64,000 nt of DNA from JBBQUN01 sp963717115 (GTDB taxonomy: Bacteria > Actinomycetota > Acidimicrobiia > Acidimicrobiales > SZUA-35), in the NCBI GenBank assembly GCA_963717115.1, contig CAVQVO010000009.1, positions 686,207 to 750,206 of the forward strand, given 5' to 3'. The notes under the pieces were generated by a model. That model saw only the letters and a program-made list of their open reading frames with translations, was not told the origin of the DNA and did no database searches. The translations under genes and the position numbers were made by a program. This document shows positions 18,660 to 27,780 of the stretch, in pieces; position 1 is the first letter of the stretch; the number at the start of each line of letters is the position of its first letter.

Positions 18660-20175
18660 TCAGTTGTGGGTGGTTGGTCGGCGGATGCCGGGTTGGTCGA
18701 GGGTGAGTTGGTGGTGCCCTGGTGGCTGACCGCGATCGTGTCCGTGTCCGTGTCGTTCGCCGGGGTCGTGCCGTTCGCCGGGGTCGTGCCGTTCGCCGGG
18801 GTCGTGCCGTTCGCCGGGGTCGTGCCCGTGGTCGTGGGTTGTGGTCGGGGTCGTTGTCGGGTGGTGGGCCGGCACCGGTGGTGCTGAGCGAGTGGAGGCC
18901 GTTGGACGGCTCGCGGGGCGCGGCCTTGTTGGGTGGCCGGTTGGGTGGCCGGAGTCGGGTGGAGCTGTGGGTGGTGCCGTCGGGTCGGGTGGTGGTGATG
19001 GTGTGGTGGGGGTGGAGGTGGAGTTGCCAGTGTTGGTCGTGGATGAGGTGGTGGTGTTGGTTGCAGAGGGGGATGAGGTTGTCGAGGTCGGTTTGTCCGC
19101 CGTGTTCCCAGGGGGTGATGTGGTGGATTTGGCAGTGGTTGAAGGGGGTGTGGCAGTGGGGCCAGGCGCAGCTGCGGTGGATGGTGCGCAGGGCGGTGCG
19201 TTGGGTGTCGGTGGCGGTGCGGTGGCGGCGTCCGACGGCGAGGGGGAGCCCGTTTTGGTCGTGGAGGATTTCTTGGATGAGGGCGTCGCAGCAGAGTCGG
19301 GTGAGGGTGGCGGGGGCGAGGGTTCGTCCGTCGAGGTATTCGGCCGTGCCGGGGGCTGGGTCGGTGGTGTCGTCGTGGAGGGTGTGGTGGTCGACGATGA
19401 CGGTGATGAGGGGGAGGGCGAGGCCGTGGGTGGTTCGGTCGGAGCGGCGGAGGCGTTGGATGAGGGCTTCGGCTCGGAGGTGGTTGTCGTAGCGGAGGAT
19501 TCCGGGGTCGGCGGTGGGGGTGGCGGGGGCGGCGTGTTTGCGGGCTTGGACCAGTGACCGCATTTCGGTGTCGAGGGCGGTGGTGAGGATGGATCCCCAT
19601 TCGGGGTCGAGGGTGCCGCGGATGCGGGTCATGCCGTGCCGGTCCTGCCAGATGGAGATCTCGGCGTCGCGTCGTTGGCGTTCTTCGAGCGACATTCCCT
19701 ACTCGGTCATGGCTTGGCGCACGAGGTGGTCGAGTTCGCGACCGAACCGGTCGGGGGGCAGGCGGGCGGCGAGGTCGGCGAGGCGGGTGTCGTGGGCTGC
19801 GAACCGGGTTCGTTGGGTGGGGTCGGTGAGTCGGTGGAGGGCGGCGGCGATGGCGTCGACGTTCTCGGTTCGGGCGTCACCGGCTTGGATCGAGGAACCC
19901 AGCGTCGTCAACTCGCGGGTGGTGTCGTGGCGGCGTAGGGCGTTGCGGGCGGCACGGGTGGAGGTGTCGCCGGCGTTGGTGAGGATCTCGACCGCTGGTG
20001 GGGCGGTGCCGGTGGCGGCGTGGCGGGTGGCGGCGGCGGTGAGGCGGTCTTCGTGGGCCGCCAGTAACCGTCGGCACCGGTGCAGCCCGGCGACCAGCGA
20101 GGTGACCTGGTCGAGCGTGGCGGTGCCGGGATCGAAGCCCTGCATCGCTTGTTCGAACTCGGTCAACGTCGTCAT
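18660..20175 (-). pseudogene. DUF222/HNH endonuclease (13E12 family), interrupted by an in-frame amber codon
   Basis: From ATG 20175 the N-terminal DUF222 domain reads MTTLTEFEQAMQGFDPG to LDHLVRQAMTE, then TAG at 19701-19699. The same frame resumes as GMSLEERQRRDAEISIWQDR and continues to a normal HNH nuclease site (SCAWPHCHTPFNHCQIHH, HGGQTDLDNLIPLCNQHH). Only one codon is wrong, so this is a nonsense mutation, a suppressed stop or a base-call error. The Pro/Arg/Thr tail carries an 18-bp tandem repeat. The frame there stays open to 17929, antisense-like and out of phase with the next gene, so the end given here is a guess. Confidence 0.7.
18755..18826. repeat. Four perfect copies of an 18-bp tandem repeat
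   Basis: The unit GTTCGCCGGGGTCGTGCC occurs at 18755, 18773, 18791 and 18809 without mismatch. It lies in the 3' tail of the DUF222/HNH gene. Eighteen bases keep the frame, so copy number can vary without breaking translation. Confidence 0.95.
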
Positions 20176-20323
20176 ACGAACAACTGTACCCACCGGGTGT
20201 GACACTGGGTAACAACAACGCCGTTGACCGAAGTTCGACAGCGCGAACCGACCTTCGACGGGACCGAGGAAGCAGCAACCGATAGGGTCGAATCGCAGCA
20301 GCAGAGAGGGACGGATCGCCGCC

Positions 20324-20572
20324 ATGGACGGACACGAACTCATCCATCAGGTCGCCTCGATCTGCTCGCACGACGAGGCCTACGCCTGGGAGGTCCTGCC
20401 GGCCCTCGCCGGCGAGACCATCGCGACCGGGGACCCGACGTCGATCAGCGAGCTGGCCGACATCCTGTCCCGCCACGTCTTCGAGCAACGCCCGCACGCC
20501 AATGTTGCCAACGCCACGCTGGCGATGATCCGCACCCACACCATCGCCAGCAAGGCCCACTGGAACCATTGA
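20324..20572 (+). CDS. Small protein of unknown function
   Basis: An 82-aa acidic, all-helical product (MDGHELIHQVASICSHDEA, LPALAGETIATGDPTSISEL, ILSRHVFEQRPHANVANATL) without membrane segments or known motif. Codon use is like the core genome and no longer frame competes on this strand. It is divergent from the DUF222/HNH gene and stands 120 bases before tRNA-Arg. I do not recognise the family. Confidence 0.5.
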   Translation: MDGHELIHQVASICSHDEAYAWEVLPALAGETIATGDPTSISELADILSRHVFEQRPHANVANATLAMIRTHTIASKAHWNH

Positions 20573-20692
20573 CCGCCTTTCCCCGGTTCGCCGTGCTCGA
20601 GCAAACCGGGCGGACCCGGAGCGGGCCGCGCCGATTCGGCAGAGGTTTCGTATGCTCGTAGTCCCGCGTCGCCATCGAAGGATCGGGACCCC

Positions 20693-20764
20693 GCCCCCGT
20701 AGCTCAGTGGATAGAGCATCGGTTTCCTAAACCGTGAGCGCAAGTTCGATTCTTGCCGGGGGCG
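20693..20764 (+). tRNA. tRNA-Arg (anticodon CCT)
   Basis: The acceptor arms GCCCCCG and CGGGGGC pair perfectly. The D arm is GCTC-AGTGGATA-GAGC, the anticodon loop is TTCCTAA (CCT, reads AGG), and the T arm is GCAAG-TTCGATT-CTTGC. No 3' CCA is encoded. The gene marks the left edge of the accessory region; tRNA genes are common integration sites. Confidence 0.93.
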
Positions 20765-20864
20765 CCCAGCGGAAATGTCTCTCTACCAGGGAAAACACTC
20801 CGAACTACTCGTCCGCCCAGTGCCGTCGAGTGGTGCCGAATACCGGCTTGTAGCCCTGAGTTCT

Positions 20865-20892
20865 GGGTACTCTCTGGGTACAGAGTGGGTAC
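20865..20892. repeat. Three GGGTAC boxes with 11-bp period beside tRNA-Arg
   Basis: GGGTAC occurs at 20865, 20876 and 20887, one helical turn apart, 100 bases downstream of tRNA-Arg. Phased short repeats beside a tRNA are the usual form of integrase arm-type sites. They suggest a former integrase attachment region even though no integrase gene remains here. Confidence 0.45.
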
Positions 20893-20981
20893 AACCCACA
20901 AAAGTCACCGAGAAGCTCCTCGCATCTCGACGCAGGAACCGCCGGGCAACGGCATCACTCGCCGAGGGCTCGTCTGAAGGG

Positions 20982-21650
20982 CTACTGCTCGGATCGATAG
21001 CCGCGGTCGGCGAGCCAGACCCGAGCTCGACCCAAGCGAGCATCGTCACGGAACCGATGCCAACGCGTGTACTCGCCCTCGTACCGACTCAGCTCACGTT
21101 GAAACCGCCGAAACGCACCACGTCCGACAAGCGCATCAGTGAGGCGCCCTGCGATATCCGGATGATCGATGGACGCAACGAACCGCTGCATGTCGCCGTA
21201 CCCGGGCCTCGATCCCAACCCGACCACCGGCAACCAACGATCCGAGTCGGCGTCGAAGTCGTCAGGACCCTGATCGAAGTCGAACAGCTCCCCCGGCCAG
21301 ACCGTCCCATCGGCCATGTCGAGATACGACGCACGTCCACCGGACTGATCAAGAGCATCGCCCAGTTGGTCGAGTTCGACCGGCAGCAGAATCAGATCCG
21401 ATGTGGTTCGGCTCGAGTAGTGCTCGAGTTCGGCAATGAGTTCAGCGTCGCCAGTCCAGCCCCGCTCACCCAACGCATCGACGACCAGACCAGCGATCGC
21501 GACGAGGGCCTCCGAGCGTTCGACGCCCAGGATGGCACTACCAGCGTGCTGGAGACCATCGACAGGAACACTGCCGGACAACGCAGCTTCGACCGCCGGC
21601 CTATCAGCGCCCGCGATACGGAGCTGCTTCGTCCAGACGTCACGACTCAT
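20982..21650 (-). CDS. UPF0158 family protein
   Basis: The 222-aa product ends in the UPF0158 signature: RWLPVVGLGSRPGYGDMQRF, DHPDIAGRLTDALVGRGAFR, RYEGEYTRWHRFRDDA and RVWLADRGYR. The function of the family is unknown; the residues before position 100 are less conserved. ATG 21650 is preferred over the longer frame because a strong ribosome site (GAGAGGAGAGG) precedes it. It is the first island gene, read towards the tRNA. Confidence 0.75.
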   Translation of the reverse strand: MSRDVWTKQLRIAGADRPAVEAALSGSVPVDGLQHAGSAILGVERSEALVAIAGLVVDALGERGWTGDAELIAELEHYSSRTTSDLILLPVELDQLGDALDQSGGRASYLDMADGTVWPGELFDFDQGPDDFDADSDRWLPVVGLGSRPGYGDMQRFVASIDHPDIAGRLTDALVGRGAFRRFQRELSRYEGEYTRWHRFRDDARLGRARVWLADRGYRSEQ

Positions 21651-21849
21651 CGACCTCTCCTCTCTCCACCGACAAGCCAACCCTAGATCTGACACCGCCC
21701 GGAAGGCGGCGAGCGATCACCCATGTAACCGGCGATCGGGGATGGGTTGCCAGGAGAAGGCTTGGAGGATTAGGGGATACTCGCTGAACTTGACGCCCAC
21801 AGCGCCACAAGGGTCGCCGTGCCAGAAGCGACGGTCGATGACCGGCATA

Positions 21850-22086
21850 TCATCGGCGGACGGCGAACTGGGCGCATGCTTGGTCGGCGGCGTTCTCCGT
21901 GCAAATTCGCCATGGACCTTCGCTGATGTCGTCCGGTAGCAGGAAGCCATCTGGACCTGGACCCTCGACGCCGTAGTCGTCGCAGCCGCTGTTCTCGTCG
22001 ATCGAGAAGGCAAGAGCGCGCCCCGAGCGGCCGTCGAGCACGCCCGAAGCAAGCGCTGCCGCGACCGGTGTTGGCCCGGAGATATC
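21850..22086 (-). pseudogene. Remnant of an exported protein
   Basis: Within a 600-base stretch lacking a complete gene (21651-22250), one frame stays open for 78 codons and looks protein-like: SGPTPVAAALASGVLDGRSG, FSIDENSGCDDYGVEGPGPD, GPWRICTENAADQACAQF. The three cysteines and acidic composition resemble the end of a secreted protein. There is no start region with a signal peptide. I read it as a decayed 3' part; the rest of the stretch shows nothing convincing. Confidence 0.35.
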
Positions 22087-22250
22087 TCAGCACGCTGCGA
22101 GTCAGATCGTGACCAGGGACTTCCGAAATGCCCGATGTTGGGCGCTCCTGACGACTGGCGACTTGGACATTCTTCCGGCCCTTGTTCGGCGCGTACGGTG
22201 GCACCTGATTGCTGCTGTCTGGGTAGGGAACCTCGGCGGCTTGCGCTGCT

Positions 22251-22820
22251 TCAGTCACCCGGGTCGGCGGTGGCCGTGGTGACCGGGTACTTGGGGGGGC
22301 TTTCACGGAACGAGCCACTCTGGTAGTCGTCGAGCCTGATGTAGCCGTATTCCGGAATCATGTAGCCGACGAGGTTACCGTCGATATCCACGACGGCCTC
22401 TCGTTCATCCGGCTGGGTGCTTGGCTCGCCGAGATAGCTGGCCAAGAAGGTTTCCTTGGTGATGTAGCCCACTAGCGCGCCGTTGGGACCGGCCACTGGG
22501 ATGAGGTCCGGCACCTTTGTCTCATCGATCGTGCCGTCGCTTCTGAACATCTCTTCTGGATCAACCGGTCCGACACTCGAGGGGGTGGTGGACGCCGTTG
22601 CGGTTGTGGTGGTTGGTAGGTCGGCGGTGGCGATCGCCTGTGGCGATGTGCGGTTGCTCGATGCGATGAAGAACACGGCGGCGCAGGCAGCCGCGGTGGC
22701 GAGTACCCAGCCGACCCGGTGACTGGTTGACACGGGTCCCGGCTCGGCGAGCCGGTATTGATAGTGGCGCCGAATCCGGGCTTCGATCGGCTGGTTCGAG
22801 TACTCACGGGTACTTGTCAT
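22251..22820 (-). CDS. Single-pass membrane protein, probable anti-sigma partner
   Basis: The 189-aa product starts 4 bases inside the ECF sigma gene (ATGA overlap). It has a cytoplasmic N-terminus (residues 1-35), one transmembrane helix (RVGWVLATAAACAAVFFIA), a Thr-rich linker and an extracellular acidic domain (VPDLIPVAGPNGALVGYI, VVDIDGNLVGYMIPEYGYI) with two similar GxLVGYI/M strands. The cytoplasmic part is too short for a classical zinc anti-sigma domain, so regulation of the sigma factor is inferred from position and topology only. Confidence 0.65.
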   Translation of the reverse strand: MTSTREYSNQPIEARIRRHYQYRLAEPGPVSTSHRVGWVLATAAACAAVFFIASSNRTSPQAIATADLPTTTTATASTTPSSVGPVDPEEMFRSDGTIDETKVPDLIPVAGPNGALVGYITKETFLASYLGEPSTQPDEREAVVDIDGNLVGYMIPEYGYIRLDDYQSGSFRESPPKYPVTTATADPGD

Positions 22821-23287
22821 TCGTTGGTCTCCAGTTGTGCCTTCAGGGTCCGTAATGCCCGTGCCAGGTGGGTGTTGACCGTGCTCTCGCTCAAGGCGAG
22901 CGTTTCAGCGATGGCGGGAACGGTCATGTCGAGGGCGTAGCGCAGAGCGACACAGATCTGCTGCTGCTGGGACAGGGTCTCGATGGCGGTCTGCAGGTCG
23001 TGATCCTCGTACCGGTCGTACACCGGCCGCACTGACGCCCAGGCCAGCCAACGCGGTACTGGTCGTCGTCTCCGGCGGTGCTGGATCGTTGTCACCATGT
23101 AGCCCAGAGGGTTCTCCACCCGTGGGGGTTTCGCCTGCCGGTTTGCCAACGCCGCGAACGCGTCTTGAGCTGCATCGTCGGGGTCTCGATGCCCCACCGC
23201 GCGGGCGTACCGGCGAAGCCAGTCAAGGTTGCGTCGGTAAAGATCCTCCAGTGTCTCCTCCGGAGGGCGAATGCCTGTCGAGTCCAT
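22817..23287 (-). CDS. ECF-family RNA polymerase sigma factor
   Basis: A 156-aa sigma-70-family factor with only regions 2 and 4. Region 2 is LYRRNLDWLRRYARAVGHRD to DAAQDAFAALANRQ (core binding and -10 recognition). Region 4 is IETLSQQQQICVALRYALDM, TVPAIAETLALSESTVNTHL, ARALRTLKAQL, a clear helix-turn-helix. The size fits the SigE-like ECF group. Translation is coupled to the membrane partner through an ATGA overlap. No specific target promoter is evident in the window. Confidence 0.88.
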   Translation of the reverse strand: MDSTGIRPPEETLEDLYRRNLDWLRRYARAVGHRDPDDAAQDAFAALANRQAKPPRVENPLGYMVTTIQHRRRRRPVPRWLAWASVRPVYDRYEDHDLQTAIETLSQQQQICVALRYALDMTVPAIAETLALSESTVNTHLARALRTLKAQLETNE

Positions 23288-23415
23288 TTCCCCGCCCGTC
23301 TGCTCATGCTCTTTCAGAGTACGAGCGCGTCACCGCCTCAAACCTCGACACGACCGACACGTTCTATCGACAAGCGCCGGACGCTAGCGATGAGCCGCTA
23401 AACGAGGGAGCCCGC

Positions 23416-23670
23416 TCAGTTAGACGACGGTTCGCTCGGCGAGCCAAGCAACGCGGAACCGCAGGCGCCGCAGAACCGGGCCCGGTCCATCAAGGTGCTG
23501 CCACAGTGGGAGCAGAACGCAGCCGAGGCGGGCAGGCCAGGGGGCGGAGGCGGTCCGGGTCGTCGGAGGGCCAACCGGACCGCGGCGAACACGATCAGAC
23601 CGAGCGCAGCCGCCGGGACCGCCCAGATGAAGACGATCATCACCAACTCGATCGGTCCCATCCCGCCCAC
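23416..23670 (-). CDS. Zinc-ribbon single-pass membrane protein
   Basis: The 84-aa product has one N-terminal membrane helix (IELVMIVFIWAVPAAALGLI), a Pro-rich hinge and a C-terminal zinc ribbon with two CxxC knuckles (FCSHCGSTLMD, FCGACGSAL). The ribbon faces the cytoplasm if the N-terminus is outside. The start may be GTG 23670 or ATG 23661. It is a short hypothetical protein of a widespread architecture; no partner is evident. Confidence 0.65.
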   Translation of the reverse strand: MGGMGPIELVMIVFIWAVPAAALGLIVFAAVRLALRRPGPPPPPGLPASAAFCSHCGSTLMDRARFCGACGSALLGSPSEPSSN

Positions 23671-23757
23671 GCTTCACCGTCCTCGAGTTCCGATGTCACC
23701 CAAACAATAGCGGGGTCACAGCTGCCGCAGCATGTCCGCGTAGCCCATTCCACGGCC

Positions 23758-23807
23758 GCCTGTATGGGGCAGTCGAGTCGAGATGCGATCGGTGCACTAT
23801 GGGACAT
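23758..23807 (+). repeat. Bipartite intergenic repeat, copy 1
   Basis: Half 1 (GCCTGTATGGGGCAG) starts at 23758 and half 2 (GTGCACTATGGGACAT) at 23792, exactly 34 nt apart. It lies between the zinc-ribbon gene and the split lipoprotein gene. Confidence 0.6.
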
Positions 23808-24372
23808 TCAGGCTCAGCGGGGCATCTTCAGATTTTCTATGGATGGCCCTCTCGTCGTCGTAACGCCGCTTGCCGTCTTGCCGATAGGTGTGGTGTGGTG
23901 AACCAAGGATTCGAAGCTGGCGGCGCGATGATCCCCTGTTGCGTGAGCGGGGATCGTTGATGCGCAGGCACATGTCAAGTTCCCACCGAGCAGCACCGTC
24001 GACGCCAGATCACGTGAGGCGTTGGTCGCTCCGGTCGGCATCCGTCGCACTGGTGATGATCATCGTCGCAGCCGCTGGATGTTCCGAGCCCGAGTCACCC
24101 GAGGCAGCGGCATCGTCAACACCTTCTGAGCAGGTGCCATCGGCCGAAACGTCACCAGACCCCACGACTACCAGTCTCGCCGCGACAACCACCGAACCGA
24201 TTCCGCCGCTCTGCGAAGACTGGACTTCCAAGCCGTCGAATATCGACCAAGCATTCGAGCCCGGCATGACCCGACATCTAGCGATGACCCTCAGGACCGA
24301 TTTCTTCGACCCTCAAGCCGCCGTGGATCCGTCCGCGTACCAGCTTCTGCCGATGCAGATCACAACAGCGGT

Positions 24373-25757
24373 GTACGAGTCCCTTGATGTGGTGGGGTTT
24401 CGGGGCGGGTCCACCACTGGGTGAGTCACCGGCGTGATGCTCGGTGTGTACGACCAAGTGCACACCATGGAGAACCACACCGATGACTCTGCAACAGTCT
24501 GACATTGAGAACCTGCTCGACGCGATCTCGATCGGAGAAGGCACCGATCTCGTCCGCCAGCTCGCCCAATGGGCACTGCAACAACTGATCGACGCTGAAG
24601 CAACCGAACAGATCGGGGCAAGCCCGTGGGAACGGAACGTCGACCGCACGACACACCGCAACGGGACCCGGCCCAAGCTGTTGTCGACCAAGGCCGGCGA
24701 CCTCGAACTCGGCATCCCGAAACTCCGCAAAGGCTCGTTCTTTCCCAGCATCCTGGAGCCTCGACGCCGGATCGATCAGGCCCTGTACGCGGTGGTGATG
24801 GAGGCCTACGTCAACGGCGTCTCCACGCGCAGCGTCGACAATCTGGTCTCGGCGATGGGGATCGACACCGGCATCTCCAAATCGGAGGTGTCCCGGATCT
24901 GCGCCGGCCTCGACGAACGCGTCGAAGCGTTCCGGTCGAGAACGCTCGGGCACACCAGCTTCCCCTACGTGTATCTCGACGCCACCTACGTCCATGTCCG
25001 CGATGACGCTTTGGGTCAGGTCGTGTCGAGGGCGGTCGTGATCGCGACCGGGATCACCTCGGATGGCGAACGCGAGATCCTCGGTGTCGATATCGGCGAT
25101 TCGGAAGCCGAAACGTTCTGGTTGCAGTTCCTCCGCTCGATGCGCAAACGCGGACTCTCCGGGGTCCGCCTGGTCATCTCCGACGCACACGAAGGCTTGA
25201 AGGCCGCCATCTTTAAGGGTTTGAGCGGGGCCAGCTGGCAGAGATGCCGGGTTCACTACGCCAGGAACCTGTTGGCCAAGGTCCCGAAAGGACAGCAGGA
25301 AATGGTGGCGGCCGCGTTCCGGTCGATCTTCGCGCTCGGCACCGTCGCCGAGGTGCTGGCCCGTTGGGACGAGGTCGCCGACACGTTGGAGGCGAAGTTC
25401 CCGAAAGCTGCCGCCTCGATGCGTGACACCGAAACCGATGTGCTCGCCTTCCACGCGTTTCCTCGTGCTCATTGGCGCAAAGTCTGGTCGAACAACCCGT
25501 TGGAGCGCCTGAACAAGGAAGTGAAACGGCGCACGAACGTGGTCGGGATCTTCCCCAACGACGCGGCTGCGATCCGCCTCATCGGGGCGGTCTTGGCTGA
25601 TCAACACGACGAATGGGCGGTCGCCCGCCGCTACATGTCCGAAGGATCAATGGCCGATCTCAACTCGTCGTGCAACACTGACCGATCACAGGCCCAACTC
25701 GAGGCCTGACACACCGAGCATCACACTCGGAACCCCACCGCGCCACGGGACTCTGTC
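24373..25757 (+). mobile_element. IS256-family insertion sequence, complete
   Basis: The element is 1,385 bp with imperfect terminal inverted repeats: left GTACGAGTCCCTTGATGTGG, right (reverse strand) GACAGAGTCCCGTGGCGCGG, both followed by TGGGGTT. It is flanked by a perfect 8-bp direct duplication, ACAGCGGT, at 24365-24372 and 25758-25765, as expected for IS256-family transposition. It carries one transposase gene with full-length motifs. The intact duplication and clean target gene indicate a recent insertion. Confidence 0.92.
24483..25709 (+). CDS. IS256-family (mutator-type) transposase
   Basis: The product is 408 aa from ATG 24483, about the normal length. The DDE catalytic triad appears as YVYLDATYVHV (first Asp), LVISDAHEGLKAA (second Asp) and NNPLERLNKEVKRR (Glu), with the mutator signature WQRCRVHYARNLL between them. 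The N-terminal DNA-binding region (MTLQQSDIENLLDAI) is complete. It is the only gene of the element, reads in the same direction as the disrupted lipoprotein gene, and shows no frame break, so it is probably active. Confidence 0.95.
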   Translation: MTLQQSDIENLLDAISIGEGTDLVRQLAQWALQQLIDAEATEQIGASPWERNVDRTTHRNGTRPKLLSTKAGDLELGIPKLRKGSFFPSILEPRRRIDQALYAVVMEAYVNGVSTRSVDNLVSAMGIDTGISKSEVSRICAGLDERVEAFRSRTLGHTSFPYVYLDATYVHVRDDALGQVVSRAVVIATGITSDGEREILGVDIGDSEAETFWLQFLRSMRKRGLSGVRLVISDAHEGLKAAIFKGLSGASWQRCRVHYARNLLAKVPKGQQEMVAAAFRSIFALGTVAEVLARWDEVADTLEAKFPKAAASMRDTETDVLAFHAFPRAHWRKVWSNNPLERLNKEVKRRTNVVGIFPNDAAAIRLIGAVLADQHDEWAVARRYMSEGSMADLNSSCNTDRSQAQLEA

Positions 25758-26683
25758 ACAGCGGTCGAGATCACCTCGCTTTCCATCGACGAAGACGGCT
25801 GGCACCTGGTGTGGAGAGACCTGATTGGTGATCATCTCCGCAACTACTCGTCCAAACTCCCTTCCGGTGCAGCAGACCGGATCGCCGGGGACGAAGTCGT
25901 TGAAATCGAATACCTCGTGCGACCCAACGGTGAGGTACTGCTCGAGACATCGCAAGAACAGATCGTCGAACAATATGCCTCAATGAATCGGCTCGCCGCC
26001 GGTGAAGGGTCACTGTTCGACGAGTTCGCAGCAGAAGTCGTTGTCGCCTCGACCGGACTCGCTGTGCTCTTCCCGGACCGAGCGCCTGCGCTACTCTCCC
26101 GAATCATTGAGACCTACCACCAGGGCCACGGCCTCACGATGGAACCAGGCGACCTCGAGGTAGAGACTCGATGGGGAACCCCGTTCGCATCCGAACCGGT
26201 TCCGATTCCAACTGCACTGACAGTGACAGAGCGACAGTCGCCATTCGGCTGCCTTTCGGTAGACGCTGTTGGCCTGGTTGAGCCCGGCAGCCCTGCCGCA
26301 GGTTCGCTTGCGTCAGTCATCGGTGCCCCGACAGGCGGTGCTGGGATTGAGTGGGCACTGACTTCGACGTCGCTACGCGACATCAGCACCGGCGTGGTCT
26401 ATCGATCCGAGTTGCGGTTTCGGGCTGAAGCCGACGATGGACGCATGGTTTTGCAGTCGATCGCACTCGTTGATGACGCATTCATCCAGTGGAACTTCGG
26501 GCCACGAGATTGAGGTCTCGTGGCTCAAGCTCACCGGCGGGTTGGCACCAGGCTTCCACCACAACCGCCCGTCGACGCAAGGTACATGGGTTTCTCGCAA
26601 CCACCCTGACGGTGTGGCACAAAAGCCCGGCGATCCAGCTACCGACAGCGCCCGGCCTTGCGCTCGCGATACGTCGCGATCCC

Positions 26684-26733
26684 GGCGTTGTGGGGCGTTG
26701 TCCGACCCGGGTGCGGTGAGCGGTATGGGACAG
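26684..26733 (+). repeat. Bipartite intergenic repeat, copy 2
   Basis: Half 1 (GGCGTTGTGGGGCG) starts at 26684 and half 2 (GAGCGGTATGGGACAG) at 26718, spacing 34 nt. It occupies the 300-base gene-free gap between the lipoprotein 3' part and the convergent gene at 26813. I see nothing else in that gap. Confidence 0.65.
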
Positions 26734-26812
26734 TTTCAGCATCGTTGTCGTTCAGGCCGCCAGGGCGGGAAGGCCGACGCGTACAAGGAGGTTCGGACAC
26801 TTCCGAGCGACG

Positions 26813-27595
26813 CTACGGCACGCATGGGATTTCAGCTCTCGGTTGCCTCCATGTGAGTGGAAACAACCCCCTTCGCAATGGCTCCTGCCAGTCTCCCAGG
26901 AAGACGGGTGCCCATTCATTCATCTCGGACAGGCCCAGCAAGACCCGGAATCGGTTTGACTCTTCGGCGAGCATGTCGAGCCCTTGCCGGATGTCGGCAA
27001 ACGTAACCGTCGCAGGATTGCCCTGGCCGACGTCTGGTTGCCCGCCAGGCCAGGGGGCCGCACGGTCAAAATGGGCGATCCGTTTGTCGACGTGAGCTTT
27101 GATGTCATTCATCTCGCTGAGGATCCGTTCGAGGCTGGACTCGAGAATTTCCGCCCTCGGTAGCCCTTGTTCGTCACACCATTCGACTCGGCGGTGCTCG
27201 AGAGTCTCTTCGACGATCTCGCCGACCACGTCGTGGCTTCCAGGTCTCTGCTCGTCGAGTCGCACGCGTACTTGTGAGCGACATCGATCCTCCGTGAGCA
27301 CTTGCCGATTCTTCTGAATCGCTTTGATCAACGACACCAGCGACGTGGTGCCCTGGGCATCGTCGGTCAGGCTCCGCAGTCGAACCATCTGGGCTCGGGA
27401 GTACAAGCCTGAGTAGTGCAGAAGGAATGTGCCGTCGGTGTCGGCGTCGGCGTGGCGAGTCTGGATCTCGTCACGCATCGCAGTCCATATCGACTGGTCG
27501 TAGTACGCGCGGTACAGCTCGACGGTGATCGAGGTGTCAATCCACTCGAGCCACAACCGATAGAGCTTGTCATGGTCGGCTGCTGGAGCGGTCAC
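26813..27595 (-). CDS. Unknown protein, possibly HEPN/AbiU2-like
   Basis: From GTG 27595 the product is 260 aa and mostly helical: ADHDKLYRLWLEWIDTSIT, VELYRAYYDQSIWTAMRDEI, FLLHYSGLYSRAQMVRLRSL. Near residue 185 stands AHVDKRIAHFDRA, which recalls the RNKxIAHxD motif of HEPN-type AbiU2 abortive-infection proteins, though the leading Arg of the usual RxxxxxH is absent. I treat this as a weak resemblance. The open frame extends upstream to 28021 but that part overlaps the divergent gene and has no coding character. Confidence 0.45.
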   Translation of the reverse strand: MTAPAADHDKLYRLWLEWIDTSITVELYRAYYDQSIWTAMRDEIQTRHADADTDGTFLLHYSGLYSRAQMVRLRSLTDDAQGTTSLVSLIKAIQKNRQVLTEDRCRSQVRVRLDEQRPGSHDVVGEIVEETLEHRRVEWCDEQGLPRAEILESSLERILSEMNDIKAHVDKRIAHFDRAAPWPGGQPDVGQGNPATVTFADIRQGLDMLAEESNRFRVLLGLSEMNEWAPVFLGDWQEPLRRGLFPLTWRQPRAEIPCVP

Positions 27596-27780
27596 GAAGA
27601 AAGCGTCGCGCGATGCCTGGTCGTCGTGGGCGATGTGTGCCGGATCGGCTCTGCACGCTCTCCCATGTGGAAGCGCTCGATCAAGACGGACAGGCACACG
27701 AAACGCGACGGGATCGCGCGGTGATCTGTGAAAAGGTGACCTGTGGAGCCCGACCCAATCCACCGGCCACCCTTGAAACG

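Larger units (their letters stand above)
23960..26513 (+). pseudogene. Lipoprotein gene split by an IS256-family insertion
   Basis: The 5' part (23960-24372) codes for a signal peptide with lipobox (ALVMIIVAAAGCSE) and a Thr/Ser-rich linker, reading to PSAYQLLPMQITTAV. Removing the element and one copy of the 8-bp target duplication joins it in frame to 25766-26513 (EITSLSIDEDGWHLVWRDL onwards). The result is an intact 386-aa lipoprotein with a C-terminal alpha+beta domain of unknown function. As it stands, the 5' part would end at a stop inside the element and the 3' part has no proper start. Confidence 0.88.

Noticed and set aside
19000..19557. Plus-strand Gly/Val-rich open frames opposite the HNH gene
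   Set aside because: They are reverse-complement shadows of the His/Pro/Thr-rich coding strand and lack a ribosome site or motif.
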